Below are positions 1 to 10,920 of a DNA stretch of 64,000 bases, one piece after another. Position numbers and translations under genes: made by a program. How positions within the stretch are numbered: the first letter of the stretch is position 1; each line of letters opens with the position of its first letter. This DNA comes from Acinetobacter brisouioides. GTDB taxonomy: Bacteria > Pseudomonadota > Gammaproteobacteria > Pseudomonadales > Moraxellaceae. Under the pieces are notes generated by a model that was given only the letters and a program-made list of their open reading frames with translations, ran no database searches and was not told the DNA's origin. The stretch covers positions 124,001 through 188,000 of the forward strand of contig NZ_SJNX01000005.1 in the NCBI RefSeq assembly GCF_004331075.1. The letters are read 5' to 3'.

Positions 1-1766
1 TCATCAATGGAGAGTTTTACACCTAACTTACGGATTTTCTGAAAAATCTCGATACTTGAGTCAATATGATGCATGGCAGTGCTTTCAGTAATTTCGATAA
101 TCAAATGGTTTGTATCAATCTGATATTCTTCAATATACTGCTTTAAAGTTTGTATCAGTGATTTATGTTCAACTTGAACTGCCGACAAGTTAATCGAAAT
201 TGGATAAAAGTTTTGCTCTTGTTGTTCCCACAATTGAATTTGTTTACAGGCTTGTTCCATGACCCAATACCCCAAAGGGATGATTAATCCTGTTTTTTCT
301 GCCAAGGGGATAAACATATTTGGACCAAGCAGTCCCATTTTAGGATGCTGCCAGCGAATTAATGCTTCAACACCACAAATTTTACGGTATTTATTAAATT
401 TCGGCTGATAAAATAAAACAAACTGATCTTCTTCAATAGCCTTAAAGAGATCATTAATCAGTTTGGATTGATGGCGTTCTTCATATTGTTCAATATTATA
501 ACTAAAGACACTATAAGTATTACGTCCCTGCTCTTTAGATGCCAGCATCGCAATATCTGCATGCATTAATAATTCTTGCAGCTGCTCACCATGTTCAGGA
601 TACATTGCGATACCAATACTTGCGGTAATATTAATATTACGCCCTGAAATACTAAAACCATGCTGAATATCTGACAGAATTGTCTGTGCTAATTGTTCCG
701 CCTGAGCAACAGAAGAATGCTCGGCAATCAGCAAAAACTCATCTCCGCTAATACGTAACAATGTCTGGCGTTCTGCAATTTGATCACTGATGCGATTGGC
801 AAATTGCACCAACAACTGATCCCCCACATGATGACCAAATGCGTCATTAATGGATTTAAAACGATCTAAGTCAATGTAGATCACCGCAATTTGCTGACGA
901 TGCAAACGGTGCTCAGCCAAAATCATTTTGACATAATCATTTAAATACAAACGGTTCGGCAGCTGGGTTAAAGTGTCATGCGTTGTTAAGTGCGTTAACT
1001 CTTTATGAACTTCTGTCAGTTGACGATTTCGTTCTTCTAACCGTAATTCTAGTAATGCCACAAAAAATGCAGCAATCAGAATTAGGCAGGCAACAATTAC
1101 TATACCGAGTATCACAATATGACCAGATGTTGTTGTTTGGAGTAAATGGCTACTTTTTATATTAAAATGCGCCGCTCTTATGCCCACGTAGTGCATTGCT
1201 ACAATACTAAAAGCCATCGTAAAAGCGACAGATATTTTTAAGATAAAAGCATTTTTTTGCACATTTTTTAATCTAAAAGCTAACCATAAGCTCGCTCCAG
1301 ACCCAAAAATCGCAATCATGACTAAAATTCCAGTTAACAAGACATCATATTGAACTGTCTGTTTTGGAGGAATGAATGTCATCATGGTAAAATAATGGGT
1401 CAAAAAAACACCACTTCCAATACCTATAGCCCCCAAACCTAGAGCATAACGCTCAAGTTTAGGCTGCATCAGTAACCAAGTGGCGCAGAGCGCAGCGGCT
1501 AGCATACTTAAATATGACGGGAGTAACAGCCATTTATGCAGAAAAAAGCTATTTGATAATTGTATCACCCACATACCGAAAAACTGTAAAGACCACAGAA
1601 CTAATGCAGAAAAAATAACATTTATTGAAATGATAGTTTTCTTATGTTGCTGATATAAGAAAAATTTAAACAATAAGCTCTGTAATGTAATCATGGCATA
1701 GCAGATCAATATTGTTACAACCATAGCGCCCATAACCAAACTGACGTCATCATTGAGTGCTGTCAT
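1..1766 (-). CDS. MHYT-type sensor GGDEF-EAL protein (cyclic-di-GMP turnover), 3' end outside window
   Basis: The reading frame starts at ATG 1766 and stays open to the window edge (588 codons seen). The first ~245 residues are several hydrophobic helices with HYFTM and MHYVG signatures, as in MHYT sensor domains. A GGDEF domain follows, with signature SGDEF at residues 340-344; S in place of the first G is tolerated in active cyclases. An EAL domain follows, with EALIRW from residue 467, then EITES and a terminal SIDD. The family makes and/or hydrolyses cyclic-di-GMP at the inner membrane, controlling motility versus attachment. EAL residues in view look intact, so phosphodiesterase activity is plausible; which activity dominates cannot be read from sequence. 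No clear ribosome binding site was seen. The gene is isolated by a 629 bp upstream gap. Confidence 0.85.
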   Translation of the reverse strand, partial: MTALNDDVSLVMGAMVVTILICYAMITLQSLLFKFFLYQQHKKTIISINVIFSALVLWSLQFFGMWVIQLSNSFFLHKWLLLPSYLSMLAAALCATWLLMQPKLERYALGLGAIGIGSGVFLTHYFTMMTFIPPKQTVQYDVLLTGILVMIAIFGSGASLWLAFRLKNVQKNAFILKISVAFTMAFSIVAMHYVGIRAAHFNIKSSHLLQTTTSGHIVILGIVIVACLILIAAFFVALLELRLEERNRQLTEVHKELTHLTTHDTLTQLPNRLYLNDYVKMILAEHRLHRQQIAVIYIDLDRFKSINDAFGHHVGDQLLVQFANRISDQIAERQTLLRISGDEFLLIAEHSSVAQAEQLAQTILSDIQHGFSISGRNINITASIGIAMYPEHGEQLQELLMHADIAMLASKEQGRNTYSVFSYNIEQYEERHQSKLINDLFKAIEEDQFVLFYQPKFNKYRKICGVEALIRWQHPKMGLLGPNMFIPLAEKTGLIIPLGYWVMEQACKQIQLWEQQEQNFYPISINLSAVQVEHKSLIQTLKQYIEEYQIDTNHLIIEITESTAMHHIDSSIEIFQKIRKLGVKLSID

Positions 1767-2395
1767 TTCATATACCCAAATTTGTTTTTGTAATTGGCCT
1801 GCTTTTTTTTCAAAAGCCTATTCATAAAAACCAGAAAAAACATGATTAGATGTTAACAGAATCATTTTTAGCGCAAATTCAAAGTAGATATCACGGTTAT
1901 TTCAAAATTTAATTCTTATTTAATATTAATCTGTTTTAGTTTAAAAAAATACTCCTAAGCTAGTTTATTTAAAAATTCACTTCGTTTCATATTTCCAGCA
2001 ATATCAAAAACCAAATTTTTTATAAGATAAAAAATCAGCTTTTAAAAATGATCATTACATCAGACTTCATTCATAATGATTTTATTTACACACTCTTTAT
2101 TTTGATTACTCGGTAAAATAAATGTATCTCAATGATGTGCAAGCGAAATAAAATCGACTTGTGAAAGAATTCGATAAATTCACCTATATTTTTTTATTAT
2201 CAACTAACATACACGTTATTTTTATTTAAAGTATTAACTGACTTGTTTTTGAGTTTTTTTTAGAAAAACTAAAAATTATCTTTTATTTTGAATTTTTTTT
2301 AAATTAACTCATCATATTTGTGCAAACGCCCCGATTGTATTTATAAAAAAGCCCGGTTAATTCCCGAGCTTTTTATATTCATAATTCTTGATCAA
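1767..2395. other. Intergenic, very A+T-rich, no gene seen
   Basis: 629 bp between the start of the GGDEF-EAL gene and the stop of prc. Apart from the prc terminator at 2345-2375 I see no coding frame with a credible start and no strong palindrome. Long runs of A/T probably contain the promoter of the GGDEF-EAL gene. Confidence 0.6.
2345..2375 (-). terminator. Rho-independent terminator of prc
   Basis: Arms AAAAAGCCCGG (2346-2356) and CCCGAGCTTTTT (2363-2374), with one internal mismatch. Read on the minus strand it ends in a U-run just after the prc stop. Confidence 0.8.
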
Positions 2396-4588
2396 TTAAT
2401 TGCCTGATTTTTGTTGCTGCAATTTTGCGTAATCAAGCAATACATTTGCTGCTTCTGTCACAAAAGCTTCTTCCTCTGGCAGCGCTGGGCGTACATTGGC
2501 TTTCAATTTAGCACGTGTTTCACTGAGTGCATCAAGCGATGCTTGATAACTACTCCAGTCTTTATACGGTTTAAGCCCTGTTTTCTGACGGCGTAGGTTC
2601 TCAGCATCCAAGGTCTGCTTTTCTAAAGTATCAAGCTCAACTTTACGTTGATTTAGATTTAAAGGCAGGCGCTTTTCATCATCAGTTTTTTTGGCAAGCG
2701 CACGACGTGCTTCCAAATAACCAAACTGAGGATCTTGATTGACACGCTGTGTTGAAAGTTTTTCCAGTTCAGGTAAATACGGCTTGATTACACCTTCACG
2801 CTTAAATGGTGCAGTCGGAATGGTATCCCATTTCAAGGCATTTTTAGCTTTACGTTCACCAAATTCATCATTCCAGATATCAACCAGTTTAATGTCTGGA
2901 ATCACACCTTTGTTTTGCGTGCTACCGCCAGTAATTCGATAAAATTTACGCTGAGTCAAGGTGGCCTGACCATAAGCTAAAGAGTCTAGCTGAACTTGCG
3001 CTGTCCCTTTACCTGTGGTCGTACTGCCAATAATAATGCCACGACCATAATCCTGAATCGCAGCAGAATAAATTTCACTTGCCGAAGCCGACGCTAAGTT
3101 CACCAACACGGCCAAAGGTCCTGCATAGGTCTGTTGACCCGCATCATTGTCTTCAAAGACATTGACGTTACCATTGCCATCGCGGATTTGTACGACTGGG
3201 CCTGATTTAATCACTTGACCAATCATACGTGACACTTCCTCGAGTGAGCCACCTGGGTTATTACGCAAATCAATAATAATCCCTTCAACATTCTGTGCTG
3301 AAAGTGCTTTCAGAGCATCATTGGTATCTTTGGATACGGAACGATAGTCAGCGCCATCACGGCGGGCACGATAGTTCAGATAAAATGATGGAATTTCAAT
3401 GATACCAAAAGTATGTTGCTGACCATCACGGTTAACTTTCACAACACGTGATTGTACGCCCTGATCATCTTCTTTAATCACATCACGCGACAAAGTCACT
3501 GTACGTGCCTGACTCATTGGTGAGCCTGCACCCAATAGTTTTAACGTGACATTGGTGCCCCGTTTACCACGAATCAATCCCACGATTTCCTGACTCGACC
3601 AGCCAACCACATCGACCATTTTGTCACCGCCTTGGGCAACACCAATAATACGATCGCCCGCTTTGACCTGACCAGACTTACTTGCGGGGCCACCATCTAC
3701 AATAGTTTCAATTTTGGTATAGTCTTCATTGCCGCGTTCAGGGCGAATCGAGACCCCAATCCCTTCTAGCTGCAAGGTAGTTTGACGATTCAACTCCATT
3801 GCATCAATAGGTGGGAAATAATTACTGTGCGGATCGTAAGTCAGTGTCATGGAGTTCAGGATTTTATCCAAAACATCATCGCTCTTAATACGACCAATTC
3901 GTTCTAACTGGCGAGTATAACGTTTGGTTAGCGTTTGCTCAGGTGTTAAATCTTCTGAACTTAAATCCTGTCCCTGCGCCAAAGCAGGGTCTGCTTTAAG
4001 AACTTTTTGTTTCGCCAGATCTTCCTGCTTGCTAATCGTCAGATTAATTAGCTGCGACAGCAGCATTTTATGCCAGTAATCACGCTGCTCGATTTCAGTT
4101 TTAAAATACGGTGCTTTTTCGCGATCGGTGTCGATATAGTTATTTTTCTGTTCTAAGTTTTGTGGCTTTTTCAGTTCAGCCAGCATATAGCTATAAAAAT
4201 CTTTTAAACGCTGACGATACTGAGCATGAATCGCATAAGGCGCGGTTAAATCACCAGCTTTGAGTGCTGCTCCCAAGGTTGCACCATATTTTTGTTTATA
4301 CGATGCGACATCAGACGCCAAGAAAATCGTATGATCTGGGTCCAGGCTATCCAGATACATGCCTAAAATACGGTTGGACGTATTGGCATCCAAACGCATA
4401 TTCAAATAATGTTGGCGGTCTACCAAGGTCGCAAGTTGACGTGTCACCAATTTTTGCGCTTGTGTTGGTTGCACTGACTGTACAACAGACTCTGCATTGG
4501 TCGCGGCTGTTGCCTCATTAATAACATGAGTAAAGAATAGACCACCCGTTGCGAATGCAACTGCGCAAGCGATTGTTTGAAGTTTCAT
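2396..4588 (-). CDS. prc: Tail-specific carboxy-terminal processing protease Prc (S41A)
   Basis: 730 residues, the size of long Prc/Tsp proteases. An N-terminal hydrophobic signal segment (about residues 5-29) implies periplasmic location. A PDZ domain lies at about 272-350 (LEGIGVSI, then VKAGDRIIGV). The catalytic S41 motif SASASEIY is at 500-507. By comparison with E. coli Prc, the second serine of SxSxS (Ser502) and Lys527 in TTTGKGT, exactly 25 residues later, form the Ser-Lys dyad. A C-terminal DUF3340-like helical region follows. The enzyme degrades periplasmic proteins with nonpolar C-termini and trims lipoproteins or murein hydrolases. AAGGAAG lies about 11 nt before the ATG. The gene is monocistronic, with its own terminator, and divergent from nagZ. 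Confidence 0.95.
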   Translation of the reverse strand: MKLQTIACAVAFATGGLFFTHVINEATAATNAESVVQSVQPTQAQKLVTRQLATLVDRQHYLNMRLDANTSNRILGMYLDSLDPDHTIFLASDVASYKQKYGATLGAALKAGDLTAPYAIHAQYRQRLKDFYSYMLAELKKPQNLEQKNNYIDTDREKAPYFKTEIEQRDYWHKMLLSQLINLTISKQEDLAKQKVLKADPALAQGQDLSSEDLTPEQTLTKRYTRQLERIGRIKSDDVLDKILNSMTLTYDPHSNYFPPIDAMELNRQTTLQLEGIGVSIRPERGNEDYTKIETIVDGGPASKSGQVKAGDRIIGVAQGGDKMVDVVGWSSQEIVGLIRGKRGTNVTLKLLGAGSPMSQARTVTLSRDVIKEDDQGVQSRVVKVNRDGQQHTFGIIEIPSFYLNYRARRDGADYRSVSKDTNDALKALSAQNVEGIIIDLRNNPGGSLEEVSRMIGQVIKSGPVVQIRDGNGNVNVFEDNDAGQQTYAGPLAVLVNLASASASEIYSAAIQDYGRGIIIGSTTTGKGTAQVQLDSLAYGQATLTQRKFYRITGGSTQNKGVIPDIKLVDIWNDEFGERKAKNALKWDTIPTAPFKREGVIKPYLPELEKLSTQRVNQDPQFGYLEARRALAKKTDDEKRLPLNLNQRKVELDTLEKQTLDAENLRRQKTGLKPYKDWSSYQASLDALSETRAKLKANVRPALPEEEAFVTEAANVLLDYAKLQQQKSGN

Positions 4589-4783
4589 ATATTAATCGGA
4601 CTTCCTTGGGTTTCACCAAAAATTACATAGTAATAATATTTAATTAGACTTGAATATTCAGGATATTAATCAAAGTCTTTGTACCATGTCGTGTAGTTTT
4701 ATCATATTCTGTGCTGACAAAATGTAGCAAATCATTGCAAAATTCAATCTCTATTTGCAATTCACCCAGTAACGGAAGCTCTT

Positions 4784-5812
4784 ATGATTGGCGCGTTGAT
4801 GCTCGATATCGCAGGAACCACCCTGACCCCAGAAGATATTGAATTACTGAAGAACCCTCAAGTGGGCGGTTTAATCCTGTTTGCACGTAATATTGAGTCA
4901 CCACAACAAGTTCGTGCCTTGACCGATCATATTCGCAATGTTCGTCCTGAGATTTTAATTGCTGTCGATCAGGAAGGTGGACGCGTTCAACGCCTGAAAC
5001 AAGGTTTTACATTATTACCTGCAATGGGACGCTTTGGTGAGCTGTACCTTGAGCAACCCGAGCAAGCACTCATTTTAGCGCAAGAATGTGGCTGGCTCAT
5101 GGCAACTGAAGTTTTGGCAGTAGGTATTGACTTTAGTTTTGCCCCCGTACTGGACTTAAATGACATTAGCGATGTGATTGGCGACCGCGCTTTCGCTAAA
5201 AATATGGCAGATATTGTGCCGCTTGCTCGTGCTTTTATGCAGGGTATGCACGCAGCAGGTATGGCAACCACAGGCAAGCATTTTCCTGGACATGGCTCAG
5301 TCAAAGCCGACTCGCATGTTGCTGCCGCGATTGACTCGCGCAGTTATGACGAAATTTATGCACATGACATGCAAAGCTTTATTCAACTCATGCCTGACCT
5401 CAATGCACTCATGCCTGCCCATGTGATTTACCCGAAAGTCGACGCCAATCCTGCGGGCTTTTCTCAATACTGGATTCAAACAGTGTTACGCCAACAACTT
5501 CACTTTGACGGAGTCTTGTTCTCAGATGACTTAAGTATGCAAGCTGCCTGTATTGCAGGTGGTGCAGACGCGCGCATTCAAGCAGCATTAAATGCAGGCT
5601 GCGATATGGGACTGGTTTGTAATGACCGTGCAGCAGCGATTGTCGCTCTTGAAAGCATCCAAGACTTTGCATTACCAAATCAACAACGCCTAGAACATAT
5701 GCGTGGCAAGATTCCATCTCATTGTATTAGCGAACATTTGGCACTTGGTGAAAAATGGCTACAAGTGAAACACAGCATTGAAGAATTTAAAAACAGTACG
5801 ACTCGTGCCTAA
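4784..5812 (+). CDS. nagZ: Beta-N-acetylhexosaminidase NagZ (GH3)
   Basis: 342 residues, normal length for cytosolic NagZ, with no signal peptide. It removes GlcNAc from anhydromuropeptides during peptidoglycan recycling; in ampC-type systems its products signal beta-lactamase induction. GH3 hallmarks: VDQEGGRVQR at 61-70, KHFPGHGSVKADSH at 165-178 carrying the Asp176/His178 acid-base dyad, and FSDDLSM with nucleophile Asp248. The start ATG has GGAAG a few bases upstream. It is followed at once by a strong terminator, so it is probably a single-gene unit divergent from prc. Confidence 0.96.
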   Translation: MIGALMLDIAGTTLTPEDIELLKNPQVGGLILFARNIESPQQVRALTDHIRNVRPEILIAVDQEGGRVQRLKQGFTLLPAMGRFGELYLEQPEQALILAQECGWLMATEVLAVGIDFSFAPVLDLNDISDVIGDRAFAKNMADIVPLARAFMQGMHAAGMATTGKHFPGHGSVKADSHVAAAIDSRSYDEIYAHDMQSFIQLMPDLNALMPAHVIYPKVDANPAGFSQYWIQTVLRQQLHFDGVLFSDDLSMQAACIAGGADARIQAALNAGCDMGLVCNDRAAAIVALESIQDFALPNQQRLEHMRGKIPSHCISEHLALGEKWLQVKHSIEEFKNSTTRA

Positions 5813-5820
5813 ATTCAGTC

Positions 5821-5846
5821 AAAACGCCTGCATCATCAGGCGTTTT
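5821..5846 (+). terminator. Terminator of nagZ
   Basis: Perfect 10 bp stem AAAACGCCTG / CAGGCGTTTT with loop CATCAT, then ATTTTTT. Confidence 0.92.
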
Positions 5847-5902
5847 ATTTTTTAAATAACACTGTTACTATCAGTGATGATTTTTTAAGTGATCTTAATA
5901 TT

Positions 5903-7168
5903 ATGCAACAGTCTATTGCGGAGTACATGCAGACCGTCGGTCAACAGGCTCGTCAAGCCTCGCAAACATTAGCGAGCGCTTCGACGAAAACCAAAAACCA
6001 AGCACTTATGGCCATCCATGATGCTTTGGTACAACAACAAGCTGAAGTTTTGGCAGCCAACCAAATTGATATGCAAAATGGTCGTGCCAATCAACTTGAC
6101 AGCGCTTTACTTGACCGTCTAGAGCTTAACCCCGCACGCTTTGCAGCAATGTTACAAGGTCTAAAAGATGTCGCTCAGCTCACCGACCCGATCGGTGAGA
6201 TTACAGATTTAGCCTATCGCCCTTCTGGGATTCAGATTGGTAAAATGCGCGTGCCTTTGGGCGTGGTCGGCATGATTTACGAATCTCGCCCGAACGTGAC
6301 CTTAGAGGCCGCATCTTTGGCACTCAAATCAGGCAATGCCATTATTTTACGGGGTGGTTCTGAAGCACTCCAGTCCAACAAAGCCATCGCACATGCCATT
6401 CAGCTTGGTTTACAACAATCAGGTTTACCTGAAACATCGGTACAAGTCGTTGAAACTGCAGACCGCGCAGCAGTGGGTCACCTCATTACCATGACTGAAT
6501 TTGTCGATGTGATCGTGCCACGTGGCGGTAAAGGGCTGATTGAACGTATTAGCCGTGAAGCGCGCATTCCTGTGATTAAGCATTTAGATGGCAACTGCCA
6601 TGTTTATGTTGACTCACAAGCCGATCTCGACAAAGCACTTGCAATTGCCTTCAATGCCAAAACTCACCGTTATGGCGTGTGTAATGCCATGGAAAGCCTG
6701 CTAGTACACCAAACCGTTGCCGAGCAGTTCTTACCTGCGATTGCCGCAAAATATGCTGAAAAACAAGTTGAGCTTCGCGGCTGTGAACAGACTCAGAAAA
6801 TTTTGGGTCAGCAAGTGATTGCTGCAACCGAAGAAGACTGGTACACCGAATACCTCGCACCGATTCTTGCGGTGAAAGTGATTGCCAATATGGATGATGC
6901 GATTGCCCATATCAACAAATATGGTTCACATCATACCGATGCAATTGTCACCGAAAACTATACTTTGGCTCGCCAATTCCTTGCTCGGGTTGACTCAAGC
7001 TCAGTGATGATTAATGCCTCAACCCGCTTTGCCGATGGTTTTGAATATGGCTTAGGTGCAGAAATTGGCATTTCCACCGACAAAATCCATACTCGAGGTC
7101 CTGTCGGTCTAGAAGGCCTGACTTCTCAAAAATGGATTGTGCTTGGGGATGGTCAAATTCGTCAATAA
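5903..7168 (+). CDS. proA: Gamma-glutamyl phosphate reductase ProA
   Basis: 421 residues, standard ProA length. It reduces gamma-glutamyl phosphate to glutamate semialdehyde with NADPH, the second step of proline synthesis. The aldehyde-dehydrogenase fold is evident. [10 protein letters not shown] sits in the nucleotide-binding half, IILRGGSEA is the loop contacting substrate, and the catalytic cysteine is Cys260 in [20 protein letters not shown] precedes it. ProB is not adjacent, so the proline genes are unlinked here. The Shine-Dalgarno sequence before ATG 5903 is weak (A/T-rich leader). A hairpin at 7192-7223 follows. Confidence 0.96.
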   Translation: MQQSIAEYMQTVGQQARQASQTLASASTKTKNQALMAIHDALVQQQAEVLAANQIDMQNGRANQLDSALLDRLELNPARFAAMLQGLKDVAQLTDPIGEITDLAYRPSGIQIGKMRVPLGVVGMIYESRPNVTLEAASLALKSGNAIILRGGSEALQSNKAIAHAIQLGLQQSGLPETSVQVVETADRAAVGHLITMTEFVDVIVPRGGKGLIERISREARIPVIKHLDGNCHVYVDSQADLDKALAIAFNAKTHRYGVCNAMESLLVHQTVAEQFLPAIAAKYAEKQVELRGCEQTQKILGQQVIAATEEDWYTEYLAPILAVKVIANMDDAIAHINKYGSHHTDAIVTENYTLARQFLARVDSSSVMINASTRFADGFEYGLGAEIGISTDKIHTRGPVGLEGLTSQKWIVLGDGQIRQ

Positions 7169-7191
7169 ATACTCGAAATAGACAGTGATAG

Positions 7192-7223
7192 ATTCTCAAA
7201 GTGAGGAAACTTGCTTTGAGAAT
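7192..7223 (+). terminator. Hairpin after proA, probable terminator
   Basis: Perfect 10 bp stem ATTCTCAAAG / CTTTGAGAAT with a 12 nt loop. The following TAAATATTTTTA is only a loose U-tract, so termination strength is uncertain. The rest of 7169-7478 is A+T-rich leader of ackA, with a small AGTC/GACT hairpin near 7351-7366. Confidence 0.5.
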
Positions 7224-7478
7224 TAAATATTTTTAAACAAAATATTGATAATTTTTAAAAAGAATATTAATAATTTTGCAGATTTTTAATCTAAGCAATT
7301 GATAAAATTGGTTTTAATCAACAAAACCAGCATCATAATTCTAAAGTCGTATCGGCTAAAGTCTAGCTTGGACTAAAAAATAACCCATGTTAAAAATAAT
7401 GTATTCGATCAGTCAGGTTCTTTCCTAGCACGGATCATGAACAGGAATATGATTTCAATTAAAATTGGGAATAATGAC

Positions 7479-8681
7479 GTGTCTACATCTGTTTTAGTGA
7501 TTAATTGCGGTTCTTCTTCCATTAAATATGCATTGGTATCAGAACGCCGTGAAGATCGTATCTACGGGCTAGCAGAGAATCTTGGCTCAGAAAATGCGCG
7601 CATCAAAGGAATTACAGCGGGTGGTCAACCTCTTGAGTTGGCTATTCCGAATGCCAACCATGAACAAGCGCTAGAAACCTTGCTAGAACGTCTTTCTCAT
7701 TATAATCCACAAGCGATTGGTCACCGCGTCGTACATGGCGGTACATTGACCAAAGCACACTTATTAACACCAGAAATTATTCAACGTATTCGTGAAGCAA
7801 CACCGCTTGCACCGTTACATAACCCTGCTCACTTGGTGGGGATTGAAGCAACCATGCGTCTGTTCCCTGAACTACCTCAGGTTGCCGTGTTTGATACTGC
7901 ATTCCACCAAACCATGCCAGCACATGCCTATCGCTATGCTGTACCAAAATTCCTATTTACTGACCATAACGTGCGTCGATATGGTTTCCACGGTACTAGC
8001 CATGCCTATGTTTCAGAACGTGGTTCTGAACTTGCAGGCAGCCTAAAACAAGGTGGTTGGTTAACTGCACATCTAGGCAATGGTAGCTCAACCTGCGCAA
8101 TCTGGAATGGTCAAAGCGTCGATACTTCTATGGGACTCACTCCACTTGAAGGTGTGGTTATGGGTACACGTAGTGGCGATGTTGACCCAAGTATTCATAG
8201 CTTCTTGGCAAGCAACCTCGGTTGGGACATTTTCAAAATTGACAAAATGCTCAACAAAGAAAGTGGCTTACTTGGTTTGTCCAACAATCTGTCAAATGAC
8301 ATGCGTACCTTGATTGAAGCTTCTGAACAAGGCAATGAAGATGCCACTTTAGCCATTGAAGTGTTCTGCTACCGCTTGGCAAAATCTTTAGCAGCACTAA
8401 GCTGTGGTCTACCACGTATTGATGGTTTATTCTTCACAGGTGGTATTGGTGAAAATTCAGCTTATATTCGTGAAAAAACCATGGCATATTTGCCGCACTT
8501 TGGTTTCAATCTCGACAAAGAGAAAAACAATACTCTAAAACGTGGTACTGAAGGCCGTATCGATGCAGGTGCAGGTCCTCAAATCTGGGTCATTCCAACG
8601 GATGAGGAAGGCCGTATCGCAAAAGAAACCGAGCACGTCGTAGAACAGCTTAGCCGTGAGGCAAACGCAGCGATTGCTTAA
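7479..8681 (+). CDS. ackA: Acetate kinase AckA
   Basis: Interconverts acetate + ATP and acetyl phosphate + ADP; with Pta it forms the acetate activation/overflow pathway. I chose GTG 7479, giving 400 residues and the usual start [20 protein letters not shown] lies 8 nt upstream. The in-frame ATG at 7437 would add 14 unconserved residues and has a poor ribosome site. Motifs: NCGSSSIK (9-16), [22 protein letters not shown] and FTGGIGENS, all characteristic of the ASKHA acetate kinase fold. pta starts 27 bp after the stop, so the two probably form one operon. Confidence 0.95.
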   Translation: MSTSVLVINCGSSSIKYALVSERREDRIYGLAENLGSENARIKGITAGGQPLELAIPNANHEQALETLLERLSHYNPQAIGHRVVHGGTLTKAHLLTPEIIQRIREATPLAPLHNPAHLVGIEATMRLFPELPQVAVFDTAFHQTMPAHAYRYAVPKFLFTDHNVRRYGFHGTSHAYVSERGSELAGSLKQGGWLTAHLGNGSSTCAIWNGQSVDTSMGLTPLEGVVMGTRSGDVDPSIHSFLASNLGWDIFKIDKMLNKESGLLGLSNNLSNDMRTLIEASEQGNEDATLAIEVFCYRLAKSLAALSCGLPRIDGLFFTGGIGENSAYIREKTMAYLPHFGFNLDKEKNNTLKRGTEGRIDAGAGPQIWVIPTDEEGRIAKETEHVVEQLSREANAAIA

Positions 8682-8708
8682 TCAATAAAATTACAATCAG
8701 GTGTTTTT

Positions 8709-10871
8709 ATGAATACCCTTCTTCTTATTCCAACCGAGGAAAGCGTGGGTTTAACCTCCGCTTGCCTCGGCATGATTTATGCACTGGACTGTAACGGCAT
8801 TAAAGCAGGTTTTGTCAAACCTTTTTGTCAGGAGCAAGACCAGCACCATAACCGTACAGCCGCTTTATATGCACAGCTTTTTCAAACACAAGCCACACCG
8901 TCAATTACGCATCAGCAAATCTTAGATGCGATGAACTCAGGTGAAGTGGACGAATTACTTGAAGATGCAGTTCGATTGCACCGTGAAGTGGCAAAACAGC
9001 ATAAAGTGATTATTGTCGAAGGTTTATTGGCAACAGCCGAAGATTATTTTGCCAATGAACTCAATGCACAGCTCGCCAAAGCCCTTGATGCCAAAGTCGT
9101 TTTGGTCAGCAAAGCTGATTTAAAGCAGCCACGTCAAACCGCAGAAAAAATTGAAGCAAGCCTACGTCATTTTGGTGGTGTAGAAAGCAAACGCGCTGCA
9201 GGCGTGCTATTTATGCGTACCAAAGGTTTGGCGGAAAGCGCAGCACAAATTCCTGTGGCACTCGACACTTCACTACGCCTTGAAAAAGAAATTGCCGAGT
9301 TCACCAGTCAATTACAAAAATTCAATCGTTATATTGGAACAGCAGCGCTACCTGTAGTGGGTCTAGTTCCATTTAGCAATACGCTCAGCGTGCCACGCAC
9401 CCTTGATATTGCAAGCAGTATTGATGCGACATGGATCAATCAGGGAGATGCTGCTCAGCGCCGCGTTCTTCACACCAGTCTAATTGCATCAAGCATTGAA
9501 CATGACCTGAATAAATTTGTCGCAGGTGAGCTGATTATTAGCGCATCGGAACGCATTGATGTAATTTTGGCAGCTAGCCTTGCTACAGAAAATGGAGTGC
9601 CGTTAGCAGGTTTAATTCTCACTGAACGCGAAGCGCCAAACGCACAGGTTTTAGAGTTTTGTAAATCAGCAACTCAACATGGCTTACCGATTTTACATAC
9701 CTCACTCAATACACTAGAAACAGCGCAGCGACTTGCAACCCTGAGCAACGAAGTCCCTACAAATGACTTAGAGCGTGCAGAGCAAGTGACTCGTTTTGTT
9801 TCCAGCCATCTTGATCCAAAATGGTTGAGCCAACATAGCGAAGTGGCAACCCAGCCACGCTTATCCCCTTCGGCTTTTCGCTACGAATTGGTACAAAAAT
9901 CCATTGCAGCGAAAAAACGTATTGTGCTCCCTGAAGGTGATGAACCACGCACCGTTGAAGCCGCGGTAATTTGTCAGTCACGTGGTTTGGCACACTGTAT
10001 TTTGCTCGCAAAACCAGAACAGGTTTTGGAAGTGGCAAAAGCACGCAATATTGAACTGCCAAGTGATCTTGAAATTATTGACCCTGACAGTATTCGTGCG
10101 CAATATGTCGAGTCGATGGTGCAGTTGCGTAAAGGCAAACTAAATGCTGCACAAGCCGAAGAACAACTGCAAGATACCGTTGTTCTTGGCACTATGATGC
10201 TGGCACTCGATCAGGTTGATGGTTTGGTATCTGGTGCAGTACATACCACTGCCAATACCGTTCGCCCAGCTTTCCAACTGATTAAAACTGCACCTGAATA
10301 TTCATTGGTTTCTTCAGTGTTCTTCATGCTGTTGCCTGACGAAGTCTATGTGTATGGTGACTGTGCGATTAACCCAGACCCAACCGCTGAACAGTTGGCT
10401 GAAATCGCCATTCAATCTGCCGATTCGGCTAAAGCCTTTGGGATTGAACCACGTATTGCCATGATCAGCTATTCTACAGGCACTTCAGGAGCAGGTGTTG
10501 AGGTTGAAAAAGTCGCTCAAGCAACTGCGATTGCTCAGCAACGTCGCCCAGACTTGTTGATTGATGGTCCATTACAGTACGATGCTGCTTCGGTTGAAAG
10601 TGTGGGGCGCTCTAAAGCACCAAATTCACAAGTTGCAGGTCGTGCCAATGTGTTTATTTTCCCAGACCTCAACACAGGTAACACCACGTATAAAGCAGTA
10701 CAACGCTCTGCCAATGTCGTGAGTGTGGGTCCAATGCTGCAAGGCTTAAACAAACCAGTTAATGACTTGTCTCGTGGTGCGTTGGTCGATGATATTGTGT
10801 TTACTATTGCCCTCACTGCCATTCAGTCAGAGCAACAAGCTGAAGCCAAAGCAGCAGCAAAAGCCTCTTAA
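8709..10871 (+). CDS. pta: Phosphate acetyltransferase Pta (long form)
   Basis: 720 residues, typical of the long gammaproteobacterial Pta. It converts acetyl-CoA + Pi to acetyl phosphate + CoA. The N-terminal ~200 residues form a BioD/P-loop-like domain (LIPTEESVGLTS at the start), followed by a DRTGG-type middle domain. The C-terminal catalytic PTA_PTB domain (about 390-710) carries RIVLPEGDEPRT, DGLVSGAVHTTANTVRP, ISYSTGTSG and GRANVFIFPDLNTGN. It lies 27 bp after ackA on the same strand and ends at a bidirectional terminator. Confidence 0.96.
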   Translation: MNTLLLIPTEESVGLTSACLGMIYALDCNGIKAGFVKPFCQEQDQHHNRTAALYAQLFQTQATPSITHQQILDAMNSGEVDELLEDAVRLHREVAKQHKVIIVEGLLATAEDYFANELNAQLAKALDAKVVLVSKADLKQPRQTAEKIEASLRHFGGVESKRAAGVLFMRTKGLAESAAQIPVALDTSLRLEKEIAEFTSQLQKFNRYIGTAALPVVGLVPFSNTLSVPRTLDIASSIDATWINQGDAAQRRVLHTSLIASSIEHDLNKFVAGELIISASERIDVILAASLATENGVPLAGLILTEREAPNAQVLEFCKSATQHGLPILHTSLNTLETAQRLATLSNEVPTNDLERAEQVTRFVSSHLDPKWLSQHSEVATQPRLSPSAFRYELVQKSIAAKKRIVLPEGDEPRTVEAAVICQSRGLAHCILLAKPEQVLEVAKARNIELPSDLEIIDPDSIRAQYVESMVQLRKGKLNAAQAEEQLQDTVVLGTMMLALDQVDGLVSGAVHTTANTVRPAFQLIKTAPEYSLVSSVFFMLLPDEVYVYGDCAINPDPTAEQLAEIAIQSADSAKAFGIEPRIAMISYSTGTSGAGVEVEKVAQATAIAQQRRPDLLIDGPLQYDAASVESVGRSKAPNSQVAGRANVFIFPDLNTGNTTYKAVQRSANVVSVGPMLQGLNKPVNDLSRGALVDDIVFTIALTAIQSEQQAEAKAAAKAS

Positions 10872-10888
10872 TTCGCCATCAAAATCAG

Positions 10889-10919
10889 AAAAGCCATTCA
10901 AACATCTTGAGTGGCTTTT
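10889..10919. terminator. Bidirectional terminator between pta and the methyltransferase gene
   Basis: Arms AAAAGCCATTCAA / TTGAGTGGCTTTT with one wobble pair, a 5 nt loop and A/T runs on both sides; it serves the converging genes. Confidence 0.9.
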
Positions 10920-10920
10920 T